Assembly: GCF_001877785.1 (NCBI RefSeq)
Contig: NZ_MINN01000096.1
Location: 62,001 to 126,000 of the forward strand
DNA: 64,000 bases
Reading direction: 5' to 3'
Origin: Rossellomorea aquimaris
Lineage (GTDB): Bacteria > Bacillota > Bacilli > Bacillales > Bacillaceae_B
The notes under the pieces are model-generated. The model did not search any database and was not told the DNA's origin. It worked only from the letters and a program-made list of their open reading frames with translations. Positions within the stretch are counted from its first letter, which is position 1. Each line of letters begins with the position of its first letter. The position numbers and the translations under genes were made by a program. Shown piece by piece: positions 56,736 through 64,000 of the stretch.

Positions 56736-59369
56736 TTAAACGGATTTCACCCATTCTTCTGCAAATTGCAGTGCTTCCTCAAGTTTTTCAGGGTTTTTAC
56801 CGCCGGCCTGTGCCATATCAGGACGGCCGCCTCCGCCGCCTCCGCATCGGGATGCCACTTCTTTGACCAGCTTGCCGGCGTGGTAACCTTTGTCGACGAG
56901 ATCTTTCGTCACGCCTGCAATGACATTAACTTTTCCATCCCCTGAAGTACCAAGGACAATGACAGCAGATCCAAGCTTCTGCTTGAGATCATCCATCATC
57001 GTACGCAATGTATTGCTGTCCGCGGCGCCGACTTTAGCCGAAAGCACGTTGATGCCATCGATTACTTTCACTTTATCAGTTAAACTTCCTGCTTCTATGT
57101 TAGACAACTTCGCAGCCAATGATTCATTTTCTCTTTGAAGATCTTTCATTTCAGCCATCATGCTGTCCACTCGGCTCACGATATCTTTAGGGTTCGCCTT
57201 CAGTTTATTTGCTGCTTCTTTGAGGAGAGCTACTTGATCGTTCAACAGCCTGTAAGCATTTTCGCCCGTGACGGCTTCAATCCGTCGTGTTCCTGCCCCA
57301 ATGCCGCTTTCAGACACGATTTTGAACAATCCGATTTCAGATGTGTTAGAAACGTGGCATCCTCCGCATAGTTCAAGGCTGAACTCCCCGATGGATACAA
57401 CGCGTACAACTTCACCGTATTTTTCACCGAATAAAGCCATCGCACCCATTTCTTTTGCCTTTGCCAGAGATTTAAGATCTGTATTCACGGTCAAGGCTTT
57501 CCATACCTGCTCATTCACGATGCTCTCGATTTTTTCCATTTCTTCAACAGTTACTGATCCGAAATGAGAGAAATCAAAGCGAAGGCGGTCAGGTTCCACA
57601 AGTGAACCGGCCTGGTTTACGTGCTCACCAAGAACTTCCTTCAATGCCTGGTGCAGAAGATGTGTAGCAGTATGATTCTTCTCCACGTTCTTCCTGGAAT
57701 TCCGTGAAACTTTTGCTGTTACTTTTTGATCCTTTTTCAAGGTTCCTTCTTCGACGACTGCAGAGTGAAGATTTTGCCCATTTGGTGCTTTCTTAACGTC
57801 GGTTACATATACACGCACACCATCGCCTTCAAGATATCCTTTATCCCCGATCTGTCCGCCGCTTTCAGCGTAGAAAGGAGTCTGATCGAGGATGAACTGG
57901 AACTCCTGGCCTTTATCGACTTTCGGCTGGCGTTCTTTATCGACCAGTACCTCAAGGACGACAGCAGTTGCTTCCAGGCTGTCATAACCGACAAATTTGC
58001 TTTCTGCCGTGATATCACTGAGGATGCCCCCCTGCACCTGCATGCTCCCGACATCCTGGCGAGCTGCCCGCGCTCTTTCACGCTGGCCTTCCATTTCCCG
58101 CTCAAAGCCTGCATGATCGACTGAAAGTCCTTCCTCTTCAGCATATTCCTCCGTTAACTCGACAGGGAACCCGTATGTATCATAAAGTCTGAATACATCT
58201 TCCCCTGGGATCGTATCGCTTCCAGCTTTCTTCTCTCTTTCCACAATGGAAGAAAGAATCGCAAGACCTTCATTCAATGTTTCGTGGAAGCGTTCTTCCT
58301 CGTTTTTCACCACTTTTTGGATGAATTCCGCTTTTTCTTTTACCTCTGGATAGAAATCGACCATGATTTCTGATACGACAGGTACCAATTCATACATGAA
58401 CGGACGATTGATTTCAATCTGTTTTGCAAAGCGGACGGCACGGCGAAGTAAACGTCTTAACACATAGCCGCGGCCTTCATTTGAAGGAAGAGCCCCGTCA
58501 CCGATTGCAAACGAAACAGTACGGATATGATCGGCAATCACTTTGAAAGCTATATCGATTTCTTCTTTTCGACCGTAAGTGTTTCCAGAAATTTTTTCGA
58601 CTGCCCTCATGATCGGCATGAATAAATCTGTATCAAAATTGGTAGGGACTTCCTGGACGACGCAGGCCATTCGTTCAAGCCCCATACCTGTATCGATGTT
58701 TTTCTTAGGGAGCGGTGTATATGTTCCGTCAGGATTATGGTTGAACTGGGAGAACACGAGATTCCATACTTCAAGATAACGGTCGTTTTCGCCGCCTGGA
58801 TATAATTCAGGATCTTTAGGGTCGTCTCCGTATTCCGGGCCTCGGTCGTAGAATATTTCCGTATTTGGTCCACTCGGGCCTTCTCCTATATCCCAATAGT
58901 TGCCTTCGATTCGGATGATGCGTTCGGCAGGGACACCGACTTTCTGGTTCCAAATGTCAAATGCTTCTTCATCTTCAGGGTGAATGGTAACCGATAATTT
59001 TTCAGGATCGAATCCGATCCATTTTTTATCCGTCAGGAATTCCCATGCCCATTCGATCGATTCCAGTTTGAAATAGTCGCCGATCGAGAAGTTGCCGAGC
59101 ATTTCAAAGAATGTGTGGTGGCGCGCCGTCTTACCGACATTTTCAATATCATTTGTGCGTATGGACTTTTGTGCATTGACGATTCTTGGATTCTGGGGAA
59201 TGACACGCCCGTCAAAGTATTTCTTTAATGTAGCTACACCGCTGTTGATCCAAAGAAGTGATGGATCTTCATGCGGGACGAGAGAAGCGCTTGGTTCTAC
59301 ACCATGTCCTTTTTCTTTAAAGAAATCTAAAAACATTTGGCGGATTTGTGCGCCGGTTAACTTGTTCAT
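56736..59369 (-). CDS. alaS: Alanyl-tRNA synthetase
   Basis: Class II synthetase of 877 aa charging tRNA-Ala, with editing. [20 protein letters not shown] starts the aminoacylation domain; [13 protein letters not shown] and [20 protein letters not shown] follow. The editing domain has [17 protein letters not shown] and the zinc residues in [14 protein letters not shown]; the C-Ala DHHA1 domain ends [20 protein letters not shown]. The ATG at 59369 has AAAGGAGG upstream; the longer open frame is the T-box leader. Confidence 0.98.
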   Translation of the reverse strand: MNKLTGAQIRQMFLDFFKEKGHGVEPSASLVPHEDPSLLWINSGVATLKKYFDGRVIPQNPRIVNAQKSIRTNDIENVGKTARHHTFFEMLGNFSIGDYFKLESIEWAWEFLTDKKWIGFDPEKLSVTIHPEDEEAFDIWNQKVGVPAERIIRIEGNYWDIGEGPSGPNTEIFYDRGPEYGDDPKDPELYPGGENDRYLEVWNLVFSQFNHNPDGTYTPLPKKNIDTGMGLERMACVVQEVPTNFDTDLFMPIMRAVEKISGNTYGRKEEIDIAFKVIADHIRTVSFAIGDGALPSNEGRGYVLRRLLRRAVRFAKQIEINRPFMYELVPVVSEIMVDFYPEVKEKAEFIQKVVKNEEERFHETLNEGLAILSSIVEREKKAGSDTIPGEDVFRLYDTYGFPVELTEEYAEEEGLSVDHAGFEREMEGQRERARAARQDVGSMQVQGGILSDITAESKFVGYDSLEATAVVLEVLVDKERQPKVDKGQEFQFILDQTPFYAESGGQIGDKGYLEGDGVRVYVTDVKKAPNGQNLHSAVVEEGTLKKDQKVTAKVSRNSRKNVEKNHTATHLLHQALKEVLGEHVNQAGSLVEPDRLRFDFSHFGSVTVEEMEKIESIVNEQVWKALTVNTDLKSLAKAKEMGAMALFGEKYGEVVRVVSIGEFSLELCGGCHVSNTSEIGLFKIVSESGIGAGTRRIEAVTGENAYRLLNDQVALLKEAANKLKANPKDIVSRVDSMMAEMKDLQRENESLAAKLSNIEAGSLTDKVKVIDGINVLSAKVGAADSNTLRTMMDDLKQKLGSAVIVLGTSGDGKVNVIAGVTKDLVDKGYHAGKLVKEVASRCGGGGGGRPDMAQAGGKNPEKLEEALQFAEEWVKSV

Positions 59370-59404
59370 TTTTCTTCCTCCTTTAGTTAGTATGTAGATA
59401 AAAA

Positions 59405-59675
59405 AGCATACAAAAAAGCCCTCATCCCAAAAACAGGGACGAGAGCTGGCTCGCGGTACCACCCTGGTTGTGAACATGAAAAACCATATTCACCCCTCAA
59501 ACACCTTAACGCGGTTTAACGGCAGGTTTTTCCTGCACTCCGGATTAGCATTCGGTCATCCTTCATCTGGAACTTCTTTCAGCCGGGGAAGTTCCTCTCT
59601 TATATGCCTTGGCATTCAGATGGGCTATGACCTACTGGATCCATCAACATTTTCAGCTTGTAAACTTTATTGTAT
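59405..59675 (-). promoter_or_regulatory. T-box leader of alaS
   Basis: On the minus strand, a long leader ends with the T-box sequence AGGGTGGTACCGCG (59465-59452) and an intrinsic terminator, GCTCTCGTCCC with GGGATGAGGGC, followed by TTTTTT (59446-59412). GAATGCTAAT (around 59553-59544) offers the alanine codon GCT as specifier. Uncharged tRNA-Ala should stabilise the antiterminator. Confidence 0.93.
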
Positions 59676-59681
59676 ATGTGG

Positions 59682-59710
59682 ATTATAGAAATATTGAAAC
59701 CGTTTGTCAA
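59682..59710 (-). promoter_or_regulatory. SigA promoter of alaS, consensus
   Basis: On the minus strand TTGACA, 17 bases, TATAAT: an exact consensus promoter just upstream of the T-box leader. Confidence 0.93.
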
Positions 59711-59720
59711 TGATATCACG

Positions 59721-60791
59721 CTAGTTTTTTGCATGAAGGAAGTGTGTCCTTCCATGTATGAAGGCAACCTTGAGAACAGCAAGGACCGGCACGGCCACGA
59801 TCATTCCCAGTATCCCTCCTACTTCGCCGCCGATGATCAGTGCACCCATGATGAACAGCGGATGCATATGGAGGCTTTTCCCTACAATCAAAGGAGACAG
59901 TATATTCCCTTCAAGGAATTGCAGGACGAGTACCAGTATGACTACATAAAGGATCAATTTCAGTGAAATCGTGCTTGCCACAAGTATCGCCGGCACTGCT
60001 CCAATGATGGGCCCGAAATAAGGGATGACATTGGTGATCCCCATGATGACTCCCAGTATCAAAGGATATTTCATGCCCAAGAACCAAAGCACCGCCGCTG
60101 AAAGGCCTCCGATGACCAGACAGACAAGCAACTGGCCCCGTATATAGCCTCCCAATGACTCATCAACATCCCTTGAAAACCTGAGGGCACTCTCCCTCCA
60201 CCTGACAGGCGTAAGCTCCCAAAAGAATTTCTTTACTTTTGTTATATCCTTTAAGAGATAAAATGATACAAACGGTACGATCGCTACGATGAGCAGACTG
60301 TTCATCAGTTTCAAAAGAATCGCGACCGCAGCGGCTACCAGCCCGGTAAGCCACGCTTCCATACCTTCGATCCTGTCATCGAGTTGAGACTGGATGCCGT
60401 CCGGCCATGTCGATGTTTTACTTTGGATATAGTGAAGCCACTTCTGGTATTGGGAGGTAAACATCGGGGCATTATCCGACAGATCCTTTAATTGATGGAT
60501 GATGACGGGGGTTCCTTTATAAAGGGCGTACCCAAGTCCCCCGAAAAAAAAGATATAAATGAGCATGATGGCAATGCCGCGGTGGATGCCCGCTTCATGC
60601 AGCTTTTCCACAAGGGGATGAAGCAGGTAGGCGATGAAGCCTCCGATCGCAAATGGAAGAAGGGATAGGATCACTACTTCGAGGACCGGATGCCACACGG
60701 GTTTCAGTAAAAAAAGAATATAAAGGAACACGGCACAGACGAGTGCAATGGACAGTCTGTACAGCCACTTTGCATATGTTCTTGTTTCCAC
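59721..60791 (-). CDS. yrrI: AI-2E family transporter (YrrI)
   Basis: A 356-aa polytopic membrane protein of the AI-2E/UPF0118 family with about eight hydrophobic segments, including MKYPLILGVIMGITNVIPYF and GPIIGAVPAILVAS near 235-260. Family members have been linked to autoinducer export and sodium/proton exchange; the substrate is unknown. It lies upstream of alaS, as in B. subtilis. Confidence 0.92.
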   Translation of the reverse strand: METRTYAKWLYRLSIALVCAVFLYILFLLKPVWHPVLEVVILSLLPFAIGGFIAYLLHPLVEKLHEAGIHRGIAIMLIYIFFFGGLGYALYKGTPVIIHQLKDLSDNAPMFTSQYQKWLHYIQSKTSTWPDGIQSQLDDRIEGMEAWLTGLVAAAVAILLKLMNSLLIVAIVPFVSFYLLKDITKVKKFFWELTPVRWRESALRFSRDVDESLGGYIRGQLLVCLVIGGLSAAVLWFLGMKYPLILGVIMGITNVIPYFGPIIGAVPAILVASTISLKLILYVVILVLVLQFLEGNILSPLIVGKSLHMHPLFIMGALIIGGEVGGILGMIVAVPVLAVLKVAFIHGRTHFLHAKN

Positions 60792-60847
60792 TGCAACCCC
60801 TCCTTCTTTCCCTTATTGTTAGAAACACGGGGAGGTTTTTATACAAC

Positions 60848-60883
60848 AAAATAAAAACTGACCCTCCCATGCAGGAGAGTCAG
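60848..60883 (-). terminator. Terminator after the DUF3918 gene
   Basis: CTGACTCTCC and GGGAGGGTCAG arms on the minus strand, then TTTTTATTTTG. Confidence 0.85.
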
Positions 60884-60905
60884 TCAATGAAAACGTGTAT
60901 TTGGG

Positions 60906-61037
60906 TCAAAACATTTTCTTCATTTGTTTGCGAAGCCTTTTCACTTGCTTTCTGTTCATCATATTTGATCGCTGGGAATAAATTGATGCAGCGATTCCCG
61001 CTCCAAAACCAACAATTGATGCGAATGTACGGTTCAA
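60906..61037 (-). CDS. DUF3918 (YrzQ) family micro-protein
   Basis: A 43-aa protein starting at TTG with GAGGTG upstream: MNRTFASIVGFGAGIAASIY, then SQRSNMMNRKQVKRLRKQMK and KMF. A glycine/alanine-rich N-terminal helix and a basic C-terminal helix match the Bacillus YrzQ pattern and position between yrrI and yrzR. Function unknown. Confidence 0.82.
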   Translation of the reverse strand: MNRTFASIVGFGAGIAASIYSQRSNMMNRKQVKRLRKQMKKMF

Positions 61038-61052
61038 GAAAGACACCTCTTC

Positions 61053-61238
61053 CTAGATTAATTGGCGGTCTTCCTCATCGAACAAGTCGTCTAAAGAGCT
61101 TAATGATCCATCTTCTTCCACCTGATGAGTATGGATGACTCCTTTTGACAAGGAAAGTTCTATGAAGCATCCCCAACAATAATATTGGTTGATTCCGATC
61201 TTTCCTATATCTTTGCTCTGACAGTTTGGACATTTCAT
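61053..61238 (-). CDS. Small zinc-ribbon protein (YrzR type)
   Basis: A 61-aa protein starting MKCPNCQSKDIGKIGINQYY then CWGCFIELSLSKG; the CPNC and CWGC pairs form a zinc ribbon. The tail is acidic (SLSSLDDLFDEEDRQLI). AGAGGTG precedes the ATG at 61238. It lies 15 bases before the DUF3918 gene and is probably co-transcribed. Position and pattern match B. subtilis YrzR; no function is known. Confidence 0.82.
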   Translation of the reverse strand: MKCPNCQSKDIGKIGINQYYCWGCFIELSLSKGVIHTHQVEEDGSLSSLDDLFDEEDRQLI

Positions 61239-61474
61239 CGTAAGGTCACCTCTATTGCACCAGCAAAACTGGAGATTATTCCCTACCATCCTGCCCAATA
61301 TATGCCAAAGATATACTTGTTCCCGGGAAAACGCGCCCGAACGGCACACTTCTCATACACCGTTCTTATATATTGTGATGCATTTCCGCCAATTCATGAG
61401 AACAACCTTTTTCCATTGCAGCCAACTAATTTTCACTCTGATTGTGTGATGATTTGAGTCATGCTCTAAACACC
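61239..61474. other. Upstream region of the zinc-ribbon gene
   Basis: This must contain the promoter for the two micro-proteins, but I see no convincing -35/-10 pair. No ORF with a ribosome-binding site was found. Confidence 0.4.
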
Positions 61475-61544
61475 CGCTATTGATTTACGCGGAAGACTTC
61501 CGCGGGCAGCCAGTGTGCCTCCTCGTCACTTCGTTCCTGCGGGT

Positions 61545-61668
61545 AGAAAAGTGGAGGCGGGTCGTCCAGAGACGACAAACATAAGGCGAGCAAGCCTGAA
61601 AGGCTCTTTTTGCCTTTTTGGATTGATTGACTCATGACGTCGAGCCTCTAGCCGCAGGAGCTGGACAA
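61545..61668 (+). repeat. Covarying stem element, copy 6
   Basis: It begins GAAAAGTGGAGGCGG and ends GGAGCTGGACAAG. Second stem CAGAG with CTCTA; the loop retains GAAAGGCTCTTTTTGCCTTT. Confidence 0.8.
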
Positions 61669-61676
61669 GTCTCACC

Positions 61677-61797
61677 TGTCCAGCTAAGGGCTTAGAGGCA
61701 CATGTCATAAGCCAAACTGACAAAGAAAGGCAAAGAACGCCTTCGTGGACGATCCGTAATATGCCACCCGCCTCTGACCAAAGGCCTTCCGCTTTTC
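61677..61797 (-). repeat. Covarying stem element, copy 7
   Basis: On the minus strand it begins GAAAAGCGGAAGG and ends AGCTGGAC. Second stem CAGAGGC with GCCTCTA. It closely resembles copy 1. Confidence 0.8.
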
Positions 61798-61877
61798 TAA
61801 TAAGCTGCTCTTCCCGCATGAGTCTTCGTCTTCCACTCCAATCAACCGCTGGAAAGAGCCAACTTCTAATTGAAACT

Positions 61878-61918
61878 AAAAACCCGGATTGCCTTTCTAA
61901 AGTCAATCCGGGCTTTAT
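61878..61918. terminator. Terminator after bioB
   Basis: AAACCCGGATTG and CAATCCGGG arms; flanked by A on the left and TTTATTAT on the right. Confidence 0.85.
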
Positions 61919-61963
61919 TATATGAGTTAGTACTGTTTTGAACCAGGAATTTTCAGATATATG

Positions 61964-62968
61964 CTAAACAAGTTCTTCTGCGGTGATTTCATTAGTGTAG
62001 TCAATTTCGAAGCCGAGGTCTTTCAGCATTTGGTGGTCGGCTGTTTCCTGCTGGCCGGCCGTTGTCAGATAGTCGCCAACGAAGATTGAATTTGCAGCAT
62101 ACAATCCCAGAGGCTGAAGGCTGCGAAGATTCACTTCACGTCCTCCGGAGATCCTGATTTCCTTTGTCGGATTGATGAATCTCATCAGGCATAACACCTT
62201 CAAGCAATATCTTGGATCCAATTCATCCGTACCCTCAAGCGGCGTCCCATCGATGGCATGCAGGAAATTGACGGGAATCGAATCCGCATCAAGGACTTTG
62301 AGGCTGCGTGCCATATCCACCACATCCTGAAGACTCTCCTTCATGCCGACAATCACTCCTGAGCATGGGGAAATCCCCTGCTTTTTCGCAATTTCCACCG
62401 TATTCACACGGTCTTCATATGTATGGGAGGTCGTGATCTGTTCATGATGGTTTTGGGACGTATTGATATTGTGATTATATCGATCCACTCCGGCTTCCTT
62501 CAGCCTCTCGGCCTGCTCCTCTTTTAGCAGGCCGAGGCAGGCACATATCTTCATATCATAGTTTTCTTTGATTTCTTTTACTGCCGAAACCACTTTATCT
62601 ACGTCACGATTGGTCGGGCCTCGTCCGCTTGCCACGATGCAGTAAGTCCCGACGTTTAATTTATGTGCTTTCTCTGCGCCTTTTATGATGGTATCCTTGT
62701 CCACCATTGCGTATTTCTCAATCGGTGCCTTTGAAATAATCGATTGAGAACAGTATCCGCAGTTTTCCGGGCAAAGGCCGGACTTAGTGTTGATGATCAT
62801 ATTCAATTTAACTTTATTGCCATAATAATGCTTCCTGATTTGATAAGCACCGTTCAGGAGCTCAAGCAGCTCCCCGTCCGGACATTGTAATATCGACAAA
62901 GCTTCTTCGCCGCTGATTTCTTTTCCCTGAAGTACTTCAAGAGCAAGATCCTTCCATGAATGATCCAT
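61964..62968 (-). CDS. bioB: Biotin synthase
   Basis: Radical-SAM sulfurtransferase that converts dethiobiotin to biotin. The 334-aa product has SGLCPENCGYCSQS near 60 (CxxxCxxC), YNHNINTSQNHH near 153, and VGMKESLQDVVDMA and RISGGREVNLRSL with the [2Fe-2S] ligands of the family. It lies 21 bases after bioY. No other biotin synthesis gene is in the window, so dethiobiotin must come from genes elsewhere or by uptake. Confidence 0.97.
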   Translation of the reverse strand: MDHSWKDLALEVLQGKEISGEEALSILQCPDGELLELLNGAYQIRKHYYGNKVKLNMIINTKSGLCPENCGYCSQSIISKAPIEKYAMVDKDTIIKGAEKAHKLNVGTYCIVASGRGPTNRDVDKVVSAVKEIKENYDMKICACLGLLKEEQAERLKEAGVDRYNHNINTSQNHHEQITTSHTYEDRVNTVEIAKKQGISPCSGVIVGMKESLQDVVDMARSLKVLDADSIPVNFLHAIDGTPLEGTDELDPRYCLKVLCLMRFINPTKEIRISGGREVNLRSLQPLGLYAANSIFVGDYLTTAGQQETADHQMLKDLGFEIDYTNEITAEELV

Positions 62969-62989
62969 AACATATCCCCCTAAATGTTA

Positions 62990-63586
62990 TTATGCTGCGC
63001 GATTCACGTTTCTGAATGTACTTTTTGACAACACTGTTTTTTCCAGGCGGTGAGCCATGATCCCTGCACAGACAGCCAGAATGATATCCTTTGGAAGCGG
63101 GACGAGCATCCAAGACCAAACGAGTCCGTAAGACAAGCCATCTGGAGCTTGCGCCCAAAGCTTGTATGCTGCATACATCCAGTTGGTGCCGGCAACATAG
63201 TTAAACACCATTCCTGCCAGTGCTGCGATCACATAGGCCTTGATTCCTTTATGCTTTTGGATGATTTTTCCTGTTATACAGGCCGTTAAGATATAAGACA
63301 GGATAAAACCGAATGTCGGGCTGAAAATCGAGGAAAATCCTGCACCAAACCGCGCGAATACCGGTACGCCCACCAAACCGACCAACGCATATACAGTCAT
63401 GGAAATCGCCCCGATCCGGCTTCCTAATATGGCACCGGCCAAGATGGCAAAGAAGGTCTGTAGCGTGATGGGGACTCCCCCGATGACGAGGAATGGTACG
63501 AAGGATGTGATATTGGCACCGACAGCCATAAGCGCCACAAACATACCAGCCAATGTTAAGTCAATGGTTCTAAGTTTTCTGTTCAT
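62990..63586 (-). CDS. bioY: Biotin transporter BioY (ECF S-component)
   Basis: A 198-aa membrane protein with six predicted helices, FVPFLVIGGVPITLQTFFAI near 30 (BioY signature), and GAILGSRIGAISMTVYALVG near 50. It binds biotin and couples to the energising module EcfAAT encoded elsewhere. It is first gene of bioY-bioB with a BirA-like operator upstream, so both should be repressed when biotin is sufficient. Confidence 0.96.
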   Translation of the reverse strand: MNRKLRTIDLTLAGMFVALMAVGANITSFVPFLVIGGVPITLQTFFAILAGAILGSRIGAISMTVYALVGLVGVPVFARFGAGFSSIFSPTFGFILSYILTACITGKIIQKHKGIKAYVIAALAGMVFNYVAGTNWMYAAYKLWAQAPDGLSYGLVWSWMLVPLPKDIILAVCAGIMAHRLEKTVLSKSTFRNVNRAA

Positions 63587-63624
63587 TTCTCTCTTCCCCC
63601 AAATTAAAAGTTAATTACTATTTA

Positions 63625-63676
63625 AGAATATCGTTCTCCCTGAGTTAATGTCAACCTAAATTAAATTAAGGTTTAC
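63625..63676 (-). promoter_or_regulatory. bioY promoter with overlapping BirA-like operator
   Basis: On the minus strand TTGACA (63654-63649), 18 bases, TATTCT (63630-63625). The dyad GTAAACC, 13 bases, GGTTGAC (63676-63650) covers the -35. It resembles the BirA box, although the usual half-site TTGTTAACC is degenerate. Confidence 0.65.
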
Positions 63677-63689
63677 TTAAAAACTAAAA

Positions 63690-63736
63690 AAAGGTTAACA
63701 AATAAGGATAGCCGCCATCCTCAATTGTTAACCTTT
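63690..63736 (-). terminator. Terminator after recD2
   Basis: AAAGGTTAACAA and TTGTTAACCTTT arms with inner AGGAT/ATCCT; on the minus strand followed by a T-run. It lies 13 bases past the recD2 stop. Confidence 0.85.
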
Positions 63737-63749
63737 GTAAAGCCAGTAT

Positions 63750-64000
63750 TTATTCGGCTTCCATGAAATCATAAGGGGTGATCCCTTCCATTCCGACCAT
63801 CGGATCTTCATTCATTATGATCTGTGCCGCAGACAGACCTTCTTTATCTTCATTAACTTTCCCCTCTCCGTCATTGATGAGGGAAAGTTTTTCAGTCAGT
63901 GTCGTCTTACGCATAAAATCGTCTTCTCTCTCCACACCGAGTTTAAAGGCATCGAGTTCACCGCACAGGATCAAAAATTGCTTGCTCCTTGTGATAGCGG
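63750..64000 (-). CDS. recD2: RecD2-type DNA helicase, C-terminal end only
   Basis: The last 82 codons of a gene running off the right edge. AITRSKQFLILCGELDAFKL is the end of the UvrD-type C-terminal helicase domain (motif VI region, TAITRAK-like), followed by an acidic tail ending GITPYDFMEAE. In B. subtilis the corresponding gene (yrrC) lies in the same neighbourhood. The assignment rests on this short piece. Confidence 0.75.
   Translation of the reverse strand, partial: AITRSKQFLILCGELDAFKLGVEREDDFMRKTTLTEKLSLINDGEGKVNEDKEGLSAAQIIMNEDPMVGMEGITPYDFMEAE

Larger units (their letters stand above)
61475..61851. mobile_element. Composite MITE-like element holding two inverted copies of the stem element
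   Basis: The left end has GCTATTGATTTACGCGGAAG and the right end, reverse complemented, GCGGTTGATTGGAGTGGAAG, the same end types as at 11007-11266. Inside, copies 6 (plus) and 7 (minus) face each other tail to tail. There is no transposase ORF. Confidence 0.75.

Noticed and set aside
63690-63736. BirA box made of GGTTAACAA and TTGTTAACC
   Set aside because: The half-sites face the wrong way for a BirA operator, and the hairpin with T-run sits right after recD2, so a terminator explains it.

Overview
The window is a chromosomal segment of an endospore-forming, competence-gene-bearing Bacillaceae bacterium (Bacillus in the broad sense). The evidence is gene content and order: hrcA-grpE-dnaK-dnaJ, spoIIP-gpr, comEA-comEB-comEC with divergent comER, the yqeG-to-yqeM block, sda, an uninterrupted sigK, and the yrr/yrz block around greA, mltG and alaS all follow the Bacillus subtilis pattern closely. 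Most genes lie on the minus strand. I cannot name the species from the sequence alone.

Layout. 1-2414: end of deoC and a GH13 alpha-glucosidase with catabolite-type operators. 2915-10886: mtaB-rsmE-prmA-dnaJ-dnaK-grpE-hrcA heat-shock cluster behind one perfect CIRCE. 11350-19474: hemW, lepA, yqxA, spoIIP, gpr, divergent rpsT, holA. 19770-24580: yqzM, comEC-comEB-comEA, comER. 24672-29670: yqeM-rsfS-yqeK-nadD-yhbY-aroE-yqeH-yqeG, tightly packed with overlapping ends. 30054-33059: sda behind a DnaA-box cluster, psd and pssA divergent, a YjcZ-type sporulation micro-protein, sigK.

33169-40624 is an accessory arsenic island. One part is a divergent ArsR-regulated unit (a Cys-Cys micro-protein, arsR, a CSCS-motif permease) with five perfect copies of a 16-bp operator. 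The other is arsR-arsB-arsC plus arsD-arsA-phosphatase-HesB-like genes, flanked by an ArsN1/PAT-like acetyltransferase. Together these suggest handling of inorganic arsenic (reduction, chaperoning, ATP-driven efflux) and probably organic arsenicals.

40689-41505 holds a cluster of tiny ORFs including YrzI-family peptides. 42285-46184 is the methionine-to-cysteine (reverse transsulfuration) operon yrrT-mtnN-mccA-mccB-yrhC with a CymR-like site. 46373-61238 is the yrz/yrr block (yrzA, yrrS, pbpI, greA, udk, trhP2-trhP1-trmR for tRNA wobble uridine, mltG, yrzB-ruvX-yrzL, alaS with T-box, an AI-2E-family membrane protein, two micro-proteins). 61964-63586 is a biotin-type bioY-bioB unit, and recD2 runs off the right edge.

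The intergenic DNA is unusually structured. A seven-copy family of about 120-bp elements has stems that covary between copies while the loops stay conserved; three loci carry it directly after a stop codon, in the sense orientation, ahead of the terminator. There are also two larger composite elements with inverted ends, a 140-bp nested cruciform containing a perfect 62-bp palindrome, three arrays of 20- or 21-bp periodic degenerate repeats, and a set of palindromic 26-bp repeats. These are the best candidates for something not yet described.
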